Below, piece by piece: positions 51,674 through 64,000 of a stretch of DNA of 64,000 nt. This stretch comes from Ophiura sarsii (taxonomy: Eukaryota; Echinodermata; Ophiuroidea; Amphilepidida; Ophiuridae): the NCBI GenBank assembly GCA_035610835.1, contig CM069441.1:79387515-79451514 (forward strand), in the 5' to 3' direction. The translations under genes were made by a program, and so were the position numbers. The stretch's first letter is position 1. Every line of letters starts with the position of its first letter. The notes under the pieces are model-generated. The model was not told where the DNA came from. It worked only from the letters and a program-made list of their open reading frames with translations, and did no database searches.

Positions 51674-52977
51674 GAGGTCAAAAAAATGTGTACGGTCAAC
51701 AACAAAAATCGCAGTCCCAAAATTGCATAGTCCTAAAGGCAAGGGCGTCCCCAGACCCTTTTCATTGGGGGGTGTAAAGGTCATCAATTGCCGACAGAGC
51801 CATTTGTGCCGACACAAAAAAAATTCGGATCGCTTCGCTCGCAGGAATTCGTACACGCATATTTTAGTATGAACTGTAATGGTCAGGGGCGTCAATCAGT
51901 TTTCAGACATGGGGGGGGGGGGGGGGACACAAATTTGATAATGATAATTGAAATGTTAAATAAAGCAGCGCGTAGCGCTGATTGAATAGTTCTGGGGGAG
52001 CCAAGGGCGTATCCAGGACTGTTTTGATAGGGGGAGGGGGCACACAACCTCAAGCCATCTTGTTTATCCTAAATATTGAAACGTTGAAACTAATACAACA
52101 CGCGCAAAAACCTGCAGAAAATATGCGCGCTGAGCGCGCAAATTTTTTCAGTTTTTGAACTAAAATGGTCATGGAAAACTGTCCTAAAGCTTTCTTGAAG
52201 CGCGCAAAAATTGGCATTTCTAACACTTAAATAGTCAAGTATGACGTTTTTGACGGTTTGATATTGCAAAGTTACACATATCAAGTCCTGATCCAAGTCG
52301 TATGGTTTGATGGCCATTATAATGTTAAAACCTGTAGAGAATATGCGCGCAGAGCGTGCAAAATTTGTCAGTTTTTAAACTAAAATGGTCATTGAAAACT
52401 GTTTGGAAGCTTTCTGATACTATAAATTAAGTTTAAATAATGACACATTGAAACTACTACGCGCGAAGCGCGCAAAATTTTGCATTTCTAACACTTAGAG
52501 GGTCCAGTATAACGTTTTTAACGTCATCCATATAATATCTGGTTTGGTTCAAGACCATTATAATGTTGATACCTGTAGAAAGAATGCGCGCAAAGCGCAA
52601 AAAGATGTTCAGTTTTTAAGCTAAAATGGTCATGGAAAACTTTCCTGAAGCCATCTTGTTCAGCTTGAATAATGAAACATTGAAACTAATACGCGGGAAT
52701 CGCGCAACACTTGGCATTTCTAAAACTGAAAGGGGCCACCGGCCAGTATGATGTTTTTAACGTCCCCCATATAATATTTGGTTTGGTTCGAGATCATAAT
52801 GTTGGAACCTGTAGAAAGAATGCGCGCAAAGCGCAAAAAGATTTTCAGTTTTTAAGCTAAAATGGTCATGGAAAACTTTCCTGTAGCCATCTTGTTCAGC
52901 TTGAATAATGAAACATTGAAACTAATACGCGGGAATCGCGCAACACTTTGCATTTCTAAAACTGAAAGGGGCCAAAC

Positions 52978-53062
52978 CAGTGGCGTAGCCAGGTTATTGA
53001 TATTGGTGAGGCGAGAAGTGAAAATAAACCGACCCCCCCCCCCCCCTCTGGCTACGCCACTG
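52978..53062. mobile_element. short nested element (cagtggcgtagccagg ends)
   Basis: Perfect ends cagtggcgtagccagg and ctggctacgccactg around 53 bases with a C run, inserted in a repeat unit of the composite. Confidence 0.7.
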
Positions 53063-53587
53063 CACAAAGCAGTTTTTAAACTAATATGGTCATTTTTTTG
53101 AATAATCCTAACAAAACATGGTCAAATGTTCAGTATAGGCATGATAGGCCTACAGCCTGTATGTCCGACATCGACATAGACCTCGATTGTGCCCCTGGTG
53201 CACATACAAATCCTGGTCTCACGCAAATAACAACAGTTGTGCTTATTGTCTTAATTATAATGATAATTTGCATTGTTCAAGTCGAAGTTAGGACAGAGTC
53301 TACTTATAAGTTCTTACTTTGCATTGACACCTAAACGTTGGAGTTGGACTTACTTTTGCGATAGACTGATAGTGGGCTTGCAGAGTCCACAATCAGTACA
53401 ATGAGAGCAATTGGCCTACATCAACTTAAATAATTATAGGCGAATTATTTAATATTTCGTAACCTATGTGCCAACATGATTGGCCATTGGCGACATTGCC
53501 TTTGGTCATTTTTGATTTGATTTGTATTAACATAACATATATGCCGACACAACATTATCATTTGCGCATACGATAATTGTTATAGGG

Positions 53588-53755
53588 CTTTCTTTCTTTC
53601 TTCCCCTTTCTTTCTTTCCTCTTTCCTTTCTCTCTTTCTCTCCTTCTTTCCTCTTTCCTTTCCCTTTCTCTTTCTTTCTTTCTTTCTTTCTTTCTTCCCT
53701 TCTTCTTTCCCTTTTCCTTTCTCTTTCCTTTCTCCCTTTTCTTCCTCCTTCCTTT
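53588..53755. repeat. polypyrimidine microsatellite (ctttc/cttt)
   Basis: About 165 bases of only C and T on the plus strand. Open frames on the other strand are Lys/Arg/Glu strings, not genes. Confidence 0.97.
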
Positions 53756-53950
53756 GATTTGCCCACAGCACCATAATTTTGCCGACAGATTTGATGAATG
53801 GGGGGGTGTGACACCCCCCCCCCCCCACACCCCCCTCTGGGGACGCCCTTGCCTAAAGGTACAGCAAATAAACGTAGGCGACGAGTACTGTGATTCCGTA
53901 AAAGTATGTTGGTGATCGGAAAGTGTTAGCATCTCGCGAAGGAAATAAAC

Positions 53951-54685
53951 GTGTTGATAACCATTTTAATTGATACATTTTTGAGGCGGGAGATTTTATA
54001 TGCTAGGTGGGAGTACGGGAGAAAGAGTGTCTAGGCGGGAGACTCCCGCCCGAAGTGGGAGAGTTGGCAGCCATGTGTTCGCCCTCCATATATGTTTCAA
54101 TACTGAGGGATGTAGACGTTGCGCATTGCATGCAGCAAAGGTAATGTACATAGCGGGCGTAGTTGACATGCCCTGATAACGTAAAGAAAATTGGCATAAT
54201 TCTCTGAACTGCTAACAGATGAAGGGGCCAGTCGCCTTCCCTCTCTGCCCGTACAAATGACATAATGATGAGAATAGGAGTAACAAAACAGTTTACCCAT
54301 AGTATTGCAGAGCTTCAGGCACGGATACAGGAGGGGGGGGGGGGGGCTTGACGAGCCTTTCCCCCCCCTACCAAAAAAAGGGGGAAAAAAAGAAAAGAAA
54401 AGGGAAATAGAGAGGAAGAAGAGGGGACAAAGGGAAAAAAAGAAAAGGGGGGGGGGGGGTGAGGGGAGGGGTACAAAAAGGTGGGACGGGAGGCATGCGA
54501 GGGACATAAGAACGTTTGGAGTTTATTGGAAGTTGGTCGGGATATATACACGTACGTACGTCAGGGCTGTCAACTCTCCCGCATTAGGCGGGAGTCTCCC
54601 GCCTAGACAATCTTTCTCCCGCACTCCCGCCTAGCATATAAAATCTCCCGCCTCAAAAAAATTCAATTAAAATGTTTATCAACAC
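53951..54685. mobile_element. element with about 120-base inverted ends (gcgggag words)
   Basis: Left arm gtgttgataaccatttta... to gggagagttggcag and right arm ctgtcaactctcccgc... to ...aatgtttatcaacac are inverted with few differences. A similar ctgtcaact end also lies at 51495. Confidence 0.78.
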
Positions 54686-54719
54686 CTTTATACGAGCTTT
54701 ATACGCATATTTTAAACAG

Positions 54720-55180
54720 GTTTTGACATTATAATGGCCCTCGAACCATGCCAAATATTCTAAATATTATGTTGGGGACGTTAAAAACGTCATACTGGAC
54801 CAATTTAAGTGTCAATATTTGCGTACCGTCTTCGCGCATTCAATGTTTCATTTTTCAAGCTTAACAAGATGGCTTCATGACTGTTTTCCATGACCATTTT
54901 GGTTCAAAAAGTCAAAAATTTTCGCGCTCTTCACGAATTTTTTCTTAAGTTTATCATTATATTGGCCCTCAGACCAACCAAATATTCATTCATACTGGAC
55001 CCAAGTTTTAATGCAAAAACCACATCTAAAATTCTAAATTTTAGGTCGGGGACGTTATTATCAATTAACAAACTGAACCTAGTGTTAGAAATGCAATTTT
55101 TTTCCGCGCTTCGCTCGCGTATTCATTTTAGTATTTCATTATTTAAGCTTAACAAGGTGGCTTCAGAACACTGAAGTTAT
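54720..55180. repeat. inverted copies of the 52.1-52.9-kb units
   Basis: Reads aacaagatggcttcatgac, tttccatgaccatttt and cgttaaaaacgtcatactgg, reverse complements of blocks in the composite. Confidence 0.65.
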
Positions 55181-55335
55181 ATTTAACACCTTTACTTTAC
55201 TTTCCATGTCATATGTGGGGCGATATCGTAAAAGGAAGGGTGGTGCGATTTCAGCCATCACTAAGGCTGGTGATACCTGAGACTAGTATACTGTAAACAG
55301 TGTATAGTCGCAGGGTGATAAGGCTACACCAGGTA

Positions 55336-56156
55336 AGGGAGCGTTCATAAATACTTTGGTGGGGGTGGGTGGGCAAATTGGCATCCCGGGCATTAAAAAA
55401 AAAAAATCCCCCCTTCGAGAAAGTCTTATTTTTATTGATCCCCCTATCAGGGTCTGAAATTTATTTTGACCCCCCCCCCCCATATGCCAAACCACACTTC
55501 TGTTATATTTGTAGGTTTGGTGGGGTAATAACGGATTATGACTCGAGTTGTTTTGAATATCTTACTTCCATCAGCCTTTAAACATAGGCGTAGCCAGAAG
55601 GCATGTTGCCCGGGGGGAAGGGAGGCACTGACCAAATCAGCGTAGGGTCCAGGTGCCTGCTTTAAGGGCCCTGTTGGCATCCAGGGGCCACTGGCCCTGC
55701 AGGGTTAAGGGAGCAGCGGCCCCTTAGAGCTGTAGGTTTTCTGACCTGATATCTTAACAGACGCGCGCAGCGCAAGAAAAATTTGCTACTTTTAGACTTA
55801 CTTTGTTATGATTGAGGCTTGCCTTCATAAAATCTTTATAATATAAAGCTAAAGTAAAGTGTATGGAGGCCTATGCAAAATGTGCTATTTTATACAAAAT
55901 TGTTTCTTTACACTAATTCTGTCATGATTGGGATACATTTTGGCTTTAAACTAATTCCCGAAAGGTAATTGCAGTTTGGGGAACACGCGCGCAGCACGCA
56001 ATTTTTTTGCGGCTTTTTTACATAGAAATTTGTTTGAAAATCCCCCTTATCGGCAACTTATTAGTTGTTTGATCCCCCCTTTTTGAGGCTTATTATTTTT
56101 TGATCCCCCCCTGAATTGCCCAACCCCCCCTACCAGAGTATTTATGAACGCTCCCT
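55336..56156. mobile_element. 820-base element (agggagcgttcataaatact ends)
   Basis: Ends agggagcgttcataaatact and agtatttatgaacgctccct are inverted. The inside is C-run rich with gcgcgcagcgc words. No coding capacity seen. Confidence 0.8.
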
Positions 56157-56496
56157 AACAATAAGTAGCTCCTAGTAGGAATAGTTCCCAGGTTTGTTGT
56201 TCAGGTACTCATAGTAACTATGACCTCCAGATATTTATTTGTTGTCTTAAATTCTATACTTTGATGTTGTTCTATTTATGTAACAGGCTTATTATCTTAA
56301 TTCTTGTGTCAGTCTTTGTCATTTCAAACCCCTGCCTATTCGCAATTCTTGTAAGTACTTCCGAGTAGCAGTGAACCAATTGATTGGTCCATCAGAACTC
56401 TTTGGAGAGTTAGTCACCAGTTAGACTTCTATTCACTTAGTTCATAGCCCAACAGACATTAACAATCTTAAAATAAATTGTTAATGTCTGTTGGAC

Positions 56497-56716
56497 AACT
56501 CGAGGGTTGAGCGCCAGAAGGCCGTAACTCAATTTTTCATATGACCTAGATTTTCAGAACCATAAAGAGATAACTCATAAAAACTCTTAATTTGACTAAA
56601 ATTAGAGTTATAAGTTGGGTGCTACAGTGTATTGCAATGAGTCCCAAATATTTGAAAGTTGATTATCTTAAAACAGCATTTTTTGAGTTACGGTCTTCTG
56701 GCGCTCAACTCTCGAA
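56497..56716. repeat. inverted-repeat element
   Basis: Arms aactcgagggttgagcgcca and tggcgctcaactctcgaact, 34 bases each with few differences. A smaller hairpin (acagacattaacaa) adjoins on the left. Confidence 0.8.
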
Positions 56717-57249
56717 CTATTCAAGTACGAGTGAAAATATTGAACCAAGTTCACAGACAAATAGACAACTTTCTAAAGTTTTTTATGCCATATTTATTTC
56801 AATCTTATTAAGTAGTCTGTACTTAAATTTACAAAATATTACACATGATTACACACTTGAGTGTTTTCTGTTTCATTACAAATATCTTAATTGGCTTATC
56901 TTACAATGTCTTGTTTGGTACCCCCATGACATCATAAAACGGAATGTGGATTATACTACTTCACAGCTTTAAGCTTATACTGTAATGTGAAAAGTTCACC
57001 AAACCTGGATATTGCCATATATCTTCGATACTGGGCACTTTTTACATCAAGCCCTGTAAGGAATAAGCTTTAAGCTTAATCCCCAGGGGGCAAAGTGAAA
57101 ATAATAATGTAAGCATGTGCGACCACTTTCTTTTTCACATGAAGCCCAGTATACATTTGAGTAAACCTATTGCACCAAAAGTGTTAACATAATTTCCCTT
57201 TTAAAAAATTTCAAGTATGATAAGACAATGGTTGTATTAAATGCATCTG

Positions 57250-57540
57250 ATCTATAAAAAAACACCCTTTATGCGACGGGGGAAAAAACCCTGTTGTACA
57301 GGGAAACGGACCTCTCAGGTTAAGTCGGTCAGTCATGCTTTTTCTTTTCATTTTTTTCTTCTTTTCCCTGAAAATGACCGTAAAAAATAAAACAATTCTG
57401 TAAATATTTTGTTATTTTTGACAAGCAAAAAAACAATTTTGGGACGGTATTCATAATTTGTTTACCAATTTCTTTAAAAAATAGATTGGTCAGGCCGTAC
57501 AACAGGTTTTTTTTTGTCGCCTAATTCGATGGGTTTTCTT
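57250..57540. repeat. dispersed gggtcggtcagg / gtcgcctaa repeat
   Basis: Contains caggttaagtcggtcag, acggacctctcagg and ttttttgtcgcctaa. Relatives at about 23325-23430, 26680-26765, 32600-32812 and 58230-58380. Confidence 0.6.
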
Positions 57541-57837
57541 TCTCAAGTTGTGCATGCTTACAGTTATACAGTTGACTGCCCCTCCCTCATCTAGGCTTAA
57601 TCCACAAATTGTATACAACGCACAGCTTATGTGGCTGATGCACCAAATTAAAACAAATATTCACTGAGCAGCTGGGGTACAATGTACAATAAAACCAAAA
57701 GTATGAACTGGCAACTTTTGGATTAGCTTTGATTTTGGTATATTGGTATTTGTTGGGGCTAAGGGCATCCATCACAGGGGAGGTTTGGTTCAGTTTCTTT
57801 AAAAAGCACCAAATTGTGCTCATATGATTTATGATGG

Positions 57838-58092
57838 ATGCCAAACTTTAAGCCTTCTGGGACAGCCATATTGGCCAATTCCAATATGGCCGGCGATAGT
57901 GGGGGATCAAAAATTCAAATTGCTTCAATTAAGCTGACAAGCATACCAAATTGTTTGTCTGAGCACAAGGATTCTAAAAATGTATATTCCCTGGAGAAAG
58001 TCCGTAATAAAGCACTTCCATATGAATTTCTCTTTGGTAAGACTAAGGCCAAATTTCTTTTTTTAGTTTTAAATTTTATTAGAAGTGTCTAA
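57838..58092 (+). other. unrecognised 84-codon open frame
   Basis: Reads GGSKIQIASIKLTSIPNCLS, then NVYSLEKVRNKALPYEFLFG. The composition looks protein-like and a second open frame (58615-58881, ending KNSLTFECRKEILNGRV) follows on the same strand. I recognise neither. They may be fragments of a transposon or an uncharacterised gene. Confidence 0.25.
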
Positions 58093-60082
58093 ATGTTACT
58101 ATTTCTTGCTTGAAATGAATAAGTAAGCTTAAATAAATGTTTTTTAGACTATTGTCACACTAGAAACATTAGTTAAATTGACATATGGGCCTATACCAAT
58201 TTTGTCTTGACATAAAGCATATATTTTTCAGCCAAAAAAACCCAACTTTTTTTTTAAAAAAAATTTGAAGAAAAAATTGAGAACAAAAAAATTGAGAACA
58301 AAAAAAAGAAGAACAAAATCCGCCTGACCGACCCGATTTTAAATTTTTGGCACTTTAGGGCAACACAACTTCTTCTTTTTTTGGGCCTAAATTCTAATCA
58401 AATTGATAAATCTCGAGTGCCAAGTTGTTTCAAATAAAACTTTTGGATAAAATAGCGTACCTGCCAATAAGTTTAGTTTTACTTTTGACAATTACAAAAA
58501 CAACTTTCAAAACATTATTATTGAATTATCTAAAACAACTGCCAGGAATATTATCAAAAGTGCCCTTCATGAATTTCTGTAAATAATAAAAATGATCCCC
58601 CTTCTTGAACAAATATGGGTTATTTTATGCTCAAAATGTGCGGGGGTTTTCTGCATATTTTGAGCACAAAAACATCCATTCTTACAGGCTATAGATTAAG
58701 CCCTCTGCGCAGCAGGTATGTTTGGTGTTGTTCAGTTTTGAATGTTGCAATTGAGGAATTTCAAGCTCAGGCCCAAAATCAGGAACCTCCTTTGGGTAAT
58801 TTGGCAGCTATTTTTAGCAAAATTATGAAGAACTCACTTACATTTGAGTGTAGGAAAGAAATTCTTAATGGCAGAGTTTGAATTCTTATATGTAAATTCT
58901 TCTATGTCATATCCTGAAGTATTTTGCCAGAAACTAAGCCATGATAAATATTTGACATCTTCTTAAATATAGGTTCAAAGAACACTCTGCCCATTCTGAA
59001 ATGATTACAAACAACAAATATCAGCAGCAACAAATTTGATGATCTTCCGGCGTTTCATATTATAACGAACTACAAAAATATGATGCGGTCACAGATCATA
59101 CAAACAAATTAAATAAGACAACTTAACTATTGACTACAGTGCGATTCATAATCCACTTTCGATGGATTTATGACCATTTTGTGATGATCAGTTTGCTAAA
59201 TTGTCACACCCTTTCTGTAGTATATGGGACTCCTCACATCAATACAAACCAGTTGCAGGCTAACCTTTTTTTTTATTATTGCAGATAAAAGATGAGAAAA
59301 GTGTAGAAACTAAACCTCTCAGATACTACTTGAAGCCTGTTCCTTAGGTGATATCTCAATTTTCATATCTGGAGACAATTGGCAGGTTTTGATGCGATGA
59401 ATTCTATTTACACCACTAAATCATGACACCCTCTTGGGTATTTGCTCTACAATTGCGCCCAACCAATATTCCATTTTGTTTGTTTGATTATTTGTCCGAC
59501 TGTGGCCAAATATGCATGTTGAAATACTGGAAGCTGCAGTTTTGCAGAGTAATCCATGATGTGCCCAACAGATTGTGAACCATGCCATAAGCAAATTTAA
59601 AATAAAACTACTTTCCAAACTGTTTTTGCAAGTTTTGATTGCAAATATCTGGAAAAAGCAATCTGCTCGATCATAGAAAAATCTACCAACTCAATTTCAT
59701 TCAATTCTCATTAAGAACAGAAAAGAAGAAAAAAATCCCTAACCAACCAGACTGTCTGTATATCACAATTCACAATTACAAAAGAGTTTAATATTGTAGT
59801 TACTGTATATAGCTGCATTATAATGCTTTGGACATTATTTCTCTGAATAGACAAGTGTATGCTGTGCTAACCCCGAAGTTGTTTTCCATGTGTGACAAAT
59901 GTTCATTCCAAGTGCACACAACTAATTTACAACACTGGCGTGGGCGAGTTGGATTAAATTTTGTCCAAAGCATGATGACGCCAACTACAGTAGATAATAT
60001 CAAGACTGTATTGGTGATGAAAAAAGGTTGACCAGACAGACTAATTTCATAAGTCAAACAGATTTCTTTATGCCAATCTCTA

Positions 60083-60303
60083 TACTGTAAAAGTGGACAT
60101 TTTCTCGCTACATTTATTTTCGCGCTTTTGGGGCAAAACTCAGCAAGCGCGAAAATAAAAACGCGCGAATATATTAATTTTGAATATAGGTCTATGCAAG
60201 GAAGCTCAAAATTGCAAAAGCAAAAAAAAAAACCAAAACAAATGTTCAAAATGTGCAAAGCGCGTAAAATAACACGCGCGAAAATCTCCACTTTTACGGT
60301 AGT
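60083..60303. mobile_element. MITE family D, copy 3
   Basis: Ends tactgtaaaagtggacattt and atctccacttttacggta. Intergenic. Confidence 0.75.
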
Positions 60304-61159
60304 ACATCTACATTACAACCTATTGCAAAATAAATAAATAATCTATAACATTATTTCTATGTGTGATGTGGCATGAGAATTGCCCTCCTCAATTTAGCAC
60401 ACATGCTTTAACTAAAACATGCTCAAACGCTCTGTTTAACATAAAAAACAGTGTGCCTATTATAGTCACCAGCAGAGAAGTTCAGCACTGGCCCTACATG
60501 CGCGTGCTAAATAATGAGCGTGTGGGCGGTAACGTTCATGACGCCATTGATCTAATCGGGTCAATCAGATACGCAGGTTGGTCGGGTCAAAGTTGAGCGG
60601 TTCTACTTACCCATCCAACTACAACCACACTTCCGTGTTTACTCTTAATACAGACAAAAATGCTGAACTTCTTTGCCGCTGAAAATATCAATTTGTCAAC
60701 TTTTATGCCTACTTTAATTCAGAAAAAAACACCTTTAATTCAGAAGAGAAAAAAAATCTTGTGTGCCACAAAAGCCCATGCGGACGTAGGGTGAAAAATA
60801 CAAGTGATAACCTCAACCCAACTGCACATTATTTGTTGGAAATGCATTTTGGATGTTTGATTTAAGGTTGATGGATGCATAAGTGTTAATTTGAGGTTGT
60901 AATTTGAAATCTGACATTTATTGTGTTTTGATTTCAAAGGAGAAATTTATTGACATGTTCATATCTGGAGACGAAGAATTGGTAACTTCATATTGCAGCA
61001 TTATAAAAGCAGTTTGTCTTAGAATACCATATTTATTGTACGTTACGGCAAACTTCTTATGTCATTTTAGGAACAAAATCTGGTAACCCCTGCAAAGCAA
61101 CAGGGAAAGATGTGGACTCCAAAACCAAAAAATGTGATAATGGGAACCCGCATTGCACA

Positions 61160-61416
61160 TGTGTGACCCGTCACATCAAAATAGATACGTTGGAGGCCCA
61201 AGTCAACTCTGAGCTATTGATTTGACTTGAAAGAGTACATTTTAAGCTTTAAAATGATACCATGCTGAAGGTAATCAGACTTTGTAATCATAAGACATGA
61301 TTTGAAGAAGCATATTTTTTCCTATTATTTTCTTTATATTTCACCAAATATTTTGGCCTCTATGTCAAAACTGTGCTTGCCGACAACACATCCTTTTTGA
61401 TGTGACTGGTCACATT
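61160..61416. mobile_element. MITE family C, copy 3
   Basis: Ends tgtgtgacccgtcacatca and tgatgtgactggtcacatt, both complete. Confidence 0.78.
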
Positions 61417-62664
61417 TATGGTTTTTAGCTCTCCTCCTGTATCTCTTATCTTTCAAGACACTCTTTTTGTTTTGCTTATTTGACCAAAAACCGAAGTGGA
61501 GCATTAGGCCTACAAAGTGAAGCAGTACGAGGTCAAGCATAAAAGAACAATATTGTTGTGTTGGCATAAGCTACAGAGCCCTAAAAGTAAACTCTTCGCT
61601 GCACTTTTTTGAAGATGGGAGTGAATAAAGTTAATTATGTACAAAAAATTGTGCCAACGAAAGCTGTGCTGTTAAAAACAAAAGACAAACCACAAGATAT
61701 TTCAATGATAAAAATTCAGTATTTTTAAGATTCCATCAACATGTTTTGCAAAGTAAACAAACCACCTGCTCTAATCCATCCCTAATGCAGTTGTGCCAAC
61801 ACAACAATTTTGTTAGCTTCGTGTTTGTAGCCTTTTCATTAAGACTATCACACAACAGAAATGGGCATTATGTACTAACATCACTGTGCATATTTAGTAG
61901 CTCCTGATAATAATAAATTTGACCTTTAAACTGTTTTACTGAGTCATCAGAAACACGCCGAATAGTTCAGACTGGTTGCTACCAGCCGCCTGGCTCTAAA
62001 CTACCTTCATCGCTGACAGTTGACGTCCATCCAACTCGTGAGGATAGTTAATAAACTCGTGAGGAGCTTGCCGTTCGAATCTGTTAAGTAGCCTGTAGGG
62101 TAGCTGTTTCTGGTTCATATTCCGCTTGAGCTACTAAGAACACAACAACTAGCAACTGAAAGTATGTAATGCCCACAAGAGATCTACCTGAATGCTATTG
62201 CAAAAGACTGCAGCTGAGTCTAATCATAGGCTCCTAATGTACATTTAGTACATCAATACTGCCCTCACCAACAACAAAATTGAAAGAGGCTATTCCAGTT
62301 ATTAATCTCACCCCTATCAATCCAAAATATGGATTTTATCTATTAATTTCTTCTTTGATTCAATATTCTACACAAAGTTAAACCGTGGTATTCTTTGTAC
62401 AATTAAGAGCACATGAGGAATAACACAGTTCCAATTTTCAAATTAGTTATAATACCGTCCTGTTTTTGTAGAATGTGAAACTTTTTAATTTAGGCATTGA
62501 CATTTTTGGAAACACAACTTTTATAACACAGGGTGTAAATAACACTTGGAATAGCCTGTCCCATTCTTGTATGTATACACAAAGAAAAAGCACTTTGTGT
62601 AGTTGAAAAAAGAATTCCCGCCCATCACTCCCAATTACAAAAACCAAAGCAAAAAAAAAGAGTC

Positions 62665-62820
62665 TCATATATACACTTGTTCGCTAGCCAGCGTATCTGT
62701 GAACGGGAATACAAGATAACTGGTGGAGAAGTAGAAGACCAGCCCGAAGCATATAGAGATGGGTAGAGCCGGTAAGGCTTTCTTGAAGATGGCTAGGAGG
62801 ATCAGGGTTAAACACAGGCC
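62665..62820 (-). CDS. PSEN1: presenilin last coding exon (PALP motif, C-terminus)
   Basis: Acceptor CTCCCACAG, phase 0, ending in a stop after 51 codons. It encodes [20 protein letters not shown], then [17 protein letters not shown] and a C-terminus ending SEQVYI. PALP is required for active-site conformation in the family. The final residues differ from the usual FYI ending but the length is standard. Two transmembrane segments (8 and 9) are visible. Confidence 0.96.
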   Translation of the reverse strand, partial: GLCLTLILLAIFKKALPALPISICFGLVFYFSTSYLVFPFTDTLASEQVYI

Positions 62821-63657
62821 CTGTGGGAGACAATGAAGAAGAGGAGAAGAAAGATGATTATTCAAAATTCAATACATTTTTAATGGGTCAAGGGCTACTA
62901 CATATACTTTCAAAAATAATTGAACCCTTGGCGACCACTCTGCTTGTCACAAATATGTTGTGATCTGTGAAAACCCATCGGATGTCGCCAGATGTGAATA
63001 AGGGATTATAGGTTTTAAAAAAAAGATTCAGATTTTCTTTTAGAAAATCCATTTCCAATACTTTGTGTTATCATTTTTCATGAAATGTCGCCTTCAAAAA
63101 CTTACATAAGTCACTTTTCTAATTAGCTTTATAATGTTATTCTATTGAATTATGTATCTTTTTTGGCTTGTCTTTTTATAACATCACAATCATCATTCAC
63201 TCTTAACTTTGTTAGTGATCGTTCCACCCACACAATATCACAATACTCCCCAAAATGTTTAGAATTATTTGGAGAGAAAAACTTGTCCAGGCCTTCTATC
63301 AAAACTTAATTTGATATGCTCAATGTCAATTTGTTGGCAAAAATAGTTTTACATGCCCATTTTCGGCAATAAAAAATGAAGGTGCGCTTGAGATAATTTA
63401 GGTAAAACCACCGATTCAAGCAAATTTACTACATGCTGACATATTAAACAATGGTTACCCCCTATCACCTGGTGCAAGTTATGGACATAACATAGGGTAA
63501 TACTAATGTCCATTTCGGTAACCTGTTGCACAACGGCATTATGCTAGTATAGTGCTTATAAACAGTAAAAAGTTTGCTCCATGATGTCACAGGTTACCAC
63601 ACAAGATATTGCCTAACACTACTGGGAATACAATGACATGAGTATATATATACTTAC

Positions 63658-63770
63658 AATGAGAATGGCAACAAAACAGGCAATAGTGGTGGCCCAGTCA
63701 CCGTCGGCCGATGCTTTACCAACTAAAACACTGTAGAAGATAAAATCACCTAAGCCAAGTTTCACACCCC
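63658..63770 (-). CDS. PSEN1: presenilin penultimate coding exon (GLGD catalytic motif)
   Basis: Acceptor TTTCAG, donor ATT/GTAAGT. It encodes [20 protein letters not shown], then [19 protein letters not shown] holds the second catalytic aspartate of the aspartyl protease, in transmembrane segment 7. With exon 62820-62665 it forms the C-terminal fragment of presenilin, the catalytic subunit of gamma-secretase, which cleaves Notch, APP and other single-pass proteins in the membrane. All earlier exons lie beyond the right edge. Invertebrates usually have one presenilin, so PSEN1 versus PSEN2 has no meaning here. Confidence 0.95.
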
Positions 63771-64000
63771 CTGAAATAAAAGCAAAGCAAGACATAACGT
63801 GTCAACGTTACACAAGAATCAGTGCCACAGATGCTACTCAAATTGCTGTGTGGAGACTGACAATGCAGGGAGGGAGAGGGCTTGGATCATTAGAGTATTT
63901 TATATCACACATAAAAATATTCCTGTCATTTGATTGGTGGATACTACATTACGTGACATAAAATATTTTGACTAGTTTTTTTGACTATTTCACAGGAGGG

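Larger units (their letters stand above)
51741..53857. mobile_element. 2.1-kb composite bounded by aggcaagggcgtccccaga
   Basis: The end sequence is inverted at 53838-53857 (tctggggacgcccttgcct). The inside holds four diverged units of about 220-245 bases (aatggtcatggaaaact at about 52165, 52383, 52625 and 52861), a nested element at 52978-53062 and a pyrimidine tract. It could be one element or two halves. Confidence 0.5.
58900..62660. other. intergenic / presenilin 3' side, mostly unremarkable
   Basis: Apart from MITE copies at 60083 and 61160, no feature is supported. Part must be presenilin 3' UTR, but no convincing poly(A) signal was found close to the stop. Confidence 0.5.

Noticed and set aside
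53558..53932. Long Lys/Arg/Glu-rich open frames in three frames
   Set aside because: They translate a polypyrimidine microsatellite and its complement.
54097..54634. Open frames of 78-136 codons on both strands
   Set aside because: They overlap each other across G/C and A/G runs inside a transposon, with no family match.
56592..56972. 126-codon plus-strand open frame with hydrophobic stretch
   Set aside because: Its first third is the arm of an inverted-repeat element and the remainder is AT-rich with no recognised domain.

Overview
This is an animal nuclear genome window: AT-rich, with short exons bounded by GT-AG splice sites, long introns, and a heavy load of small inverted-repeat transposons, tRNA-derived SINEs and LINE ends. 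The two recognisable genes and the repeat types suggest a marine invertebrate, perhaps a deuterostome such as an echinoderm or hemichordate. The species cannot be fixed from the sequence alone.

Main gene (minus strand, about 48.5 kb down to 3.5 kb): an orthologue of WDR64, a large WD40-repeat protein with an N-terminal EF-hand-like region. I could place 25 coding exons from the start codon at 48526 to a stop at 3530, and every junction keeps the reading frame. One exon is not found. It should lie between 41589 and 34486 and have a length of 3n+2, about 90 bases. The stretch contains a 100-N assembly gap (35540-35639) that may hide it. The recovered protein is about 1,166 residues.

Second gene (minus strand, 63770-62665): the last two coding exons of presenilin, the catalytic subunit of gamma-secretase, with the GLGD and PALP motifs. 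The rest lies beyond the right edge. The two genes are in the same orientation with about 14 kb between them, filled by nested repeats.

The most unusual feature is inside the WDR64 gene. Three exons (3, 11 and 12) have had their 3' part plus the adjacent 5' splice site multiplied in tandem into the downstream intron. The exon 3 array has about 119-bp units in 10 copies counting the exon. The exon 11 array has exact 109-bp spacing in 12 copies. The exon 12 array has about four decayed copies. The first two arrays keep a GT donor in essentially every copy, so the spliceosome faces about ten near-identical donors where one is expected.

Other regions: 0-3.4 kb is repeat-rich sequence beyond the WDR64 3' end. 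Introns carry several MITE families with multiple copies in the window, some with TTAA ends and one with an 8-bp target duplication. A CR1/L2-like LINE 3' end lies at 26.9-27.4 kb and another at 11.4-11.6 kb. A palindrome interrupted by the assembly gap lies at 35.4 kb. The 49-62 kb interval is nested G-rich elements and inverted repeats with no gene that I can support.
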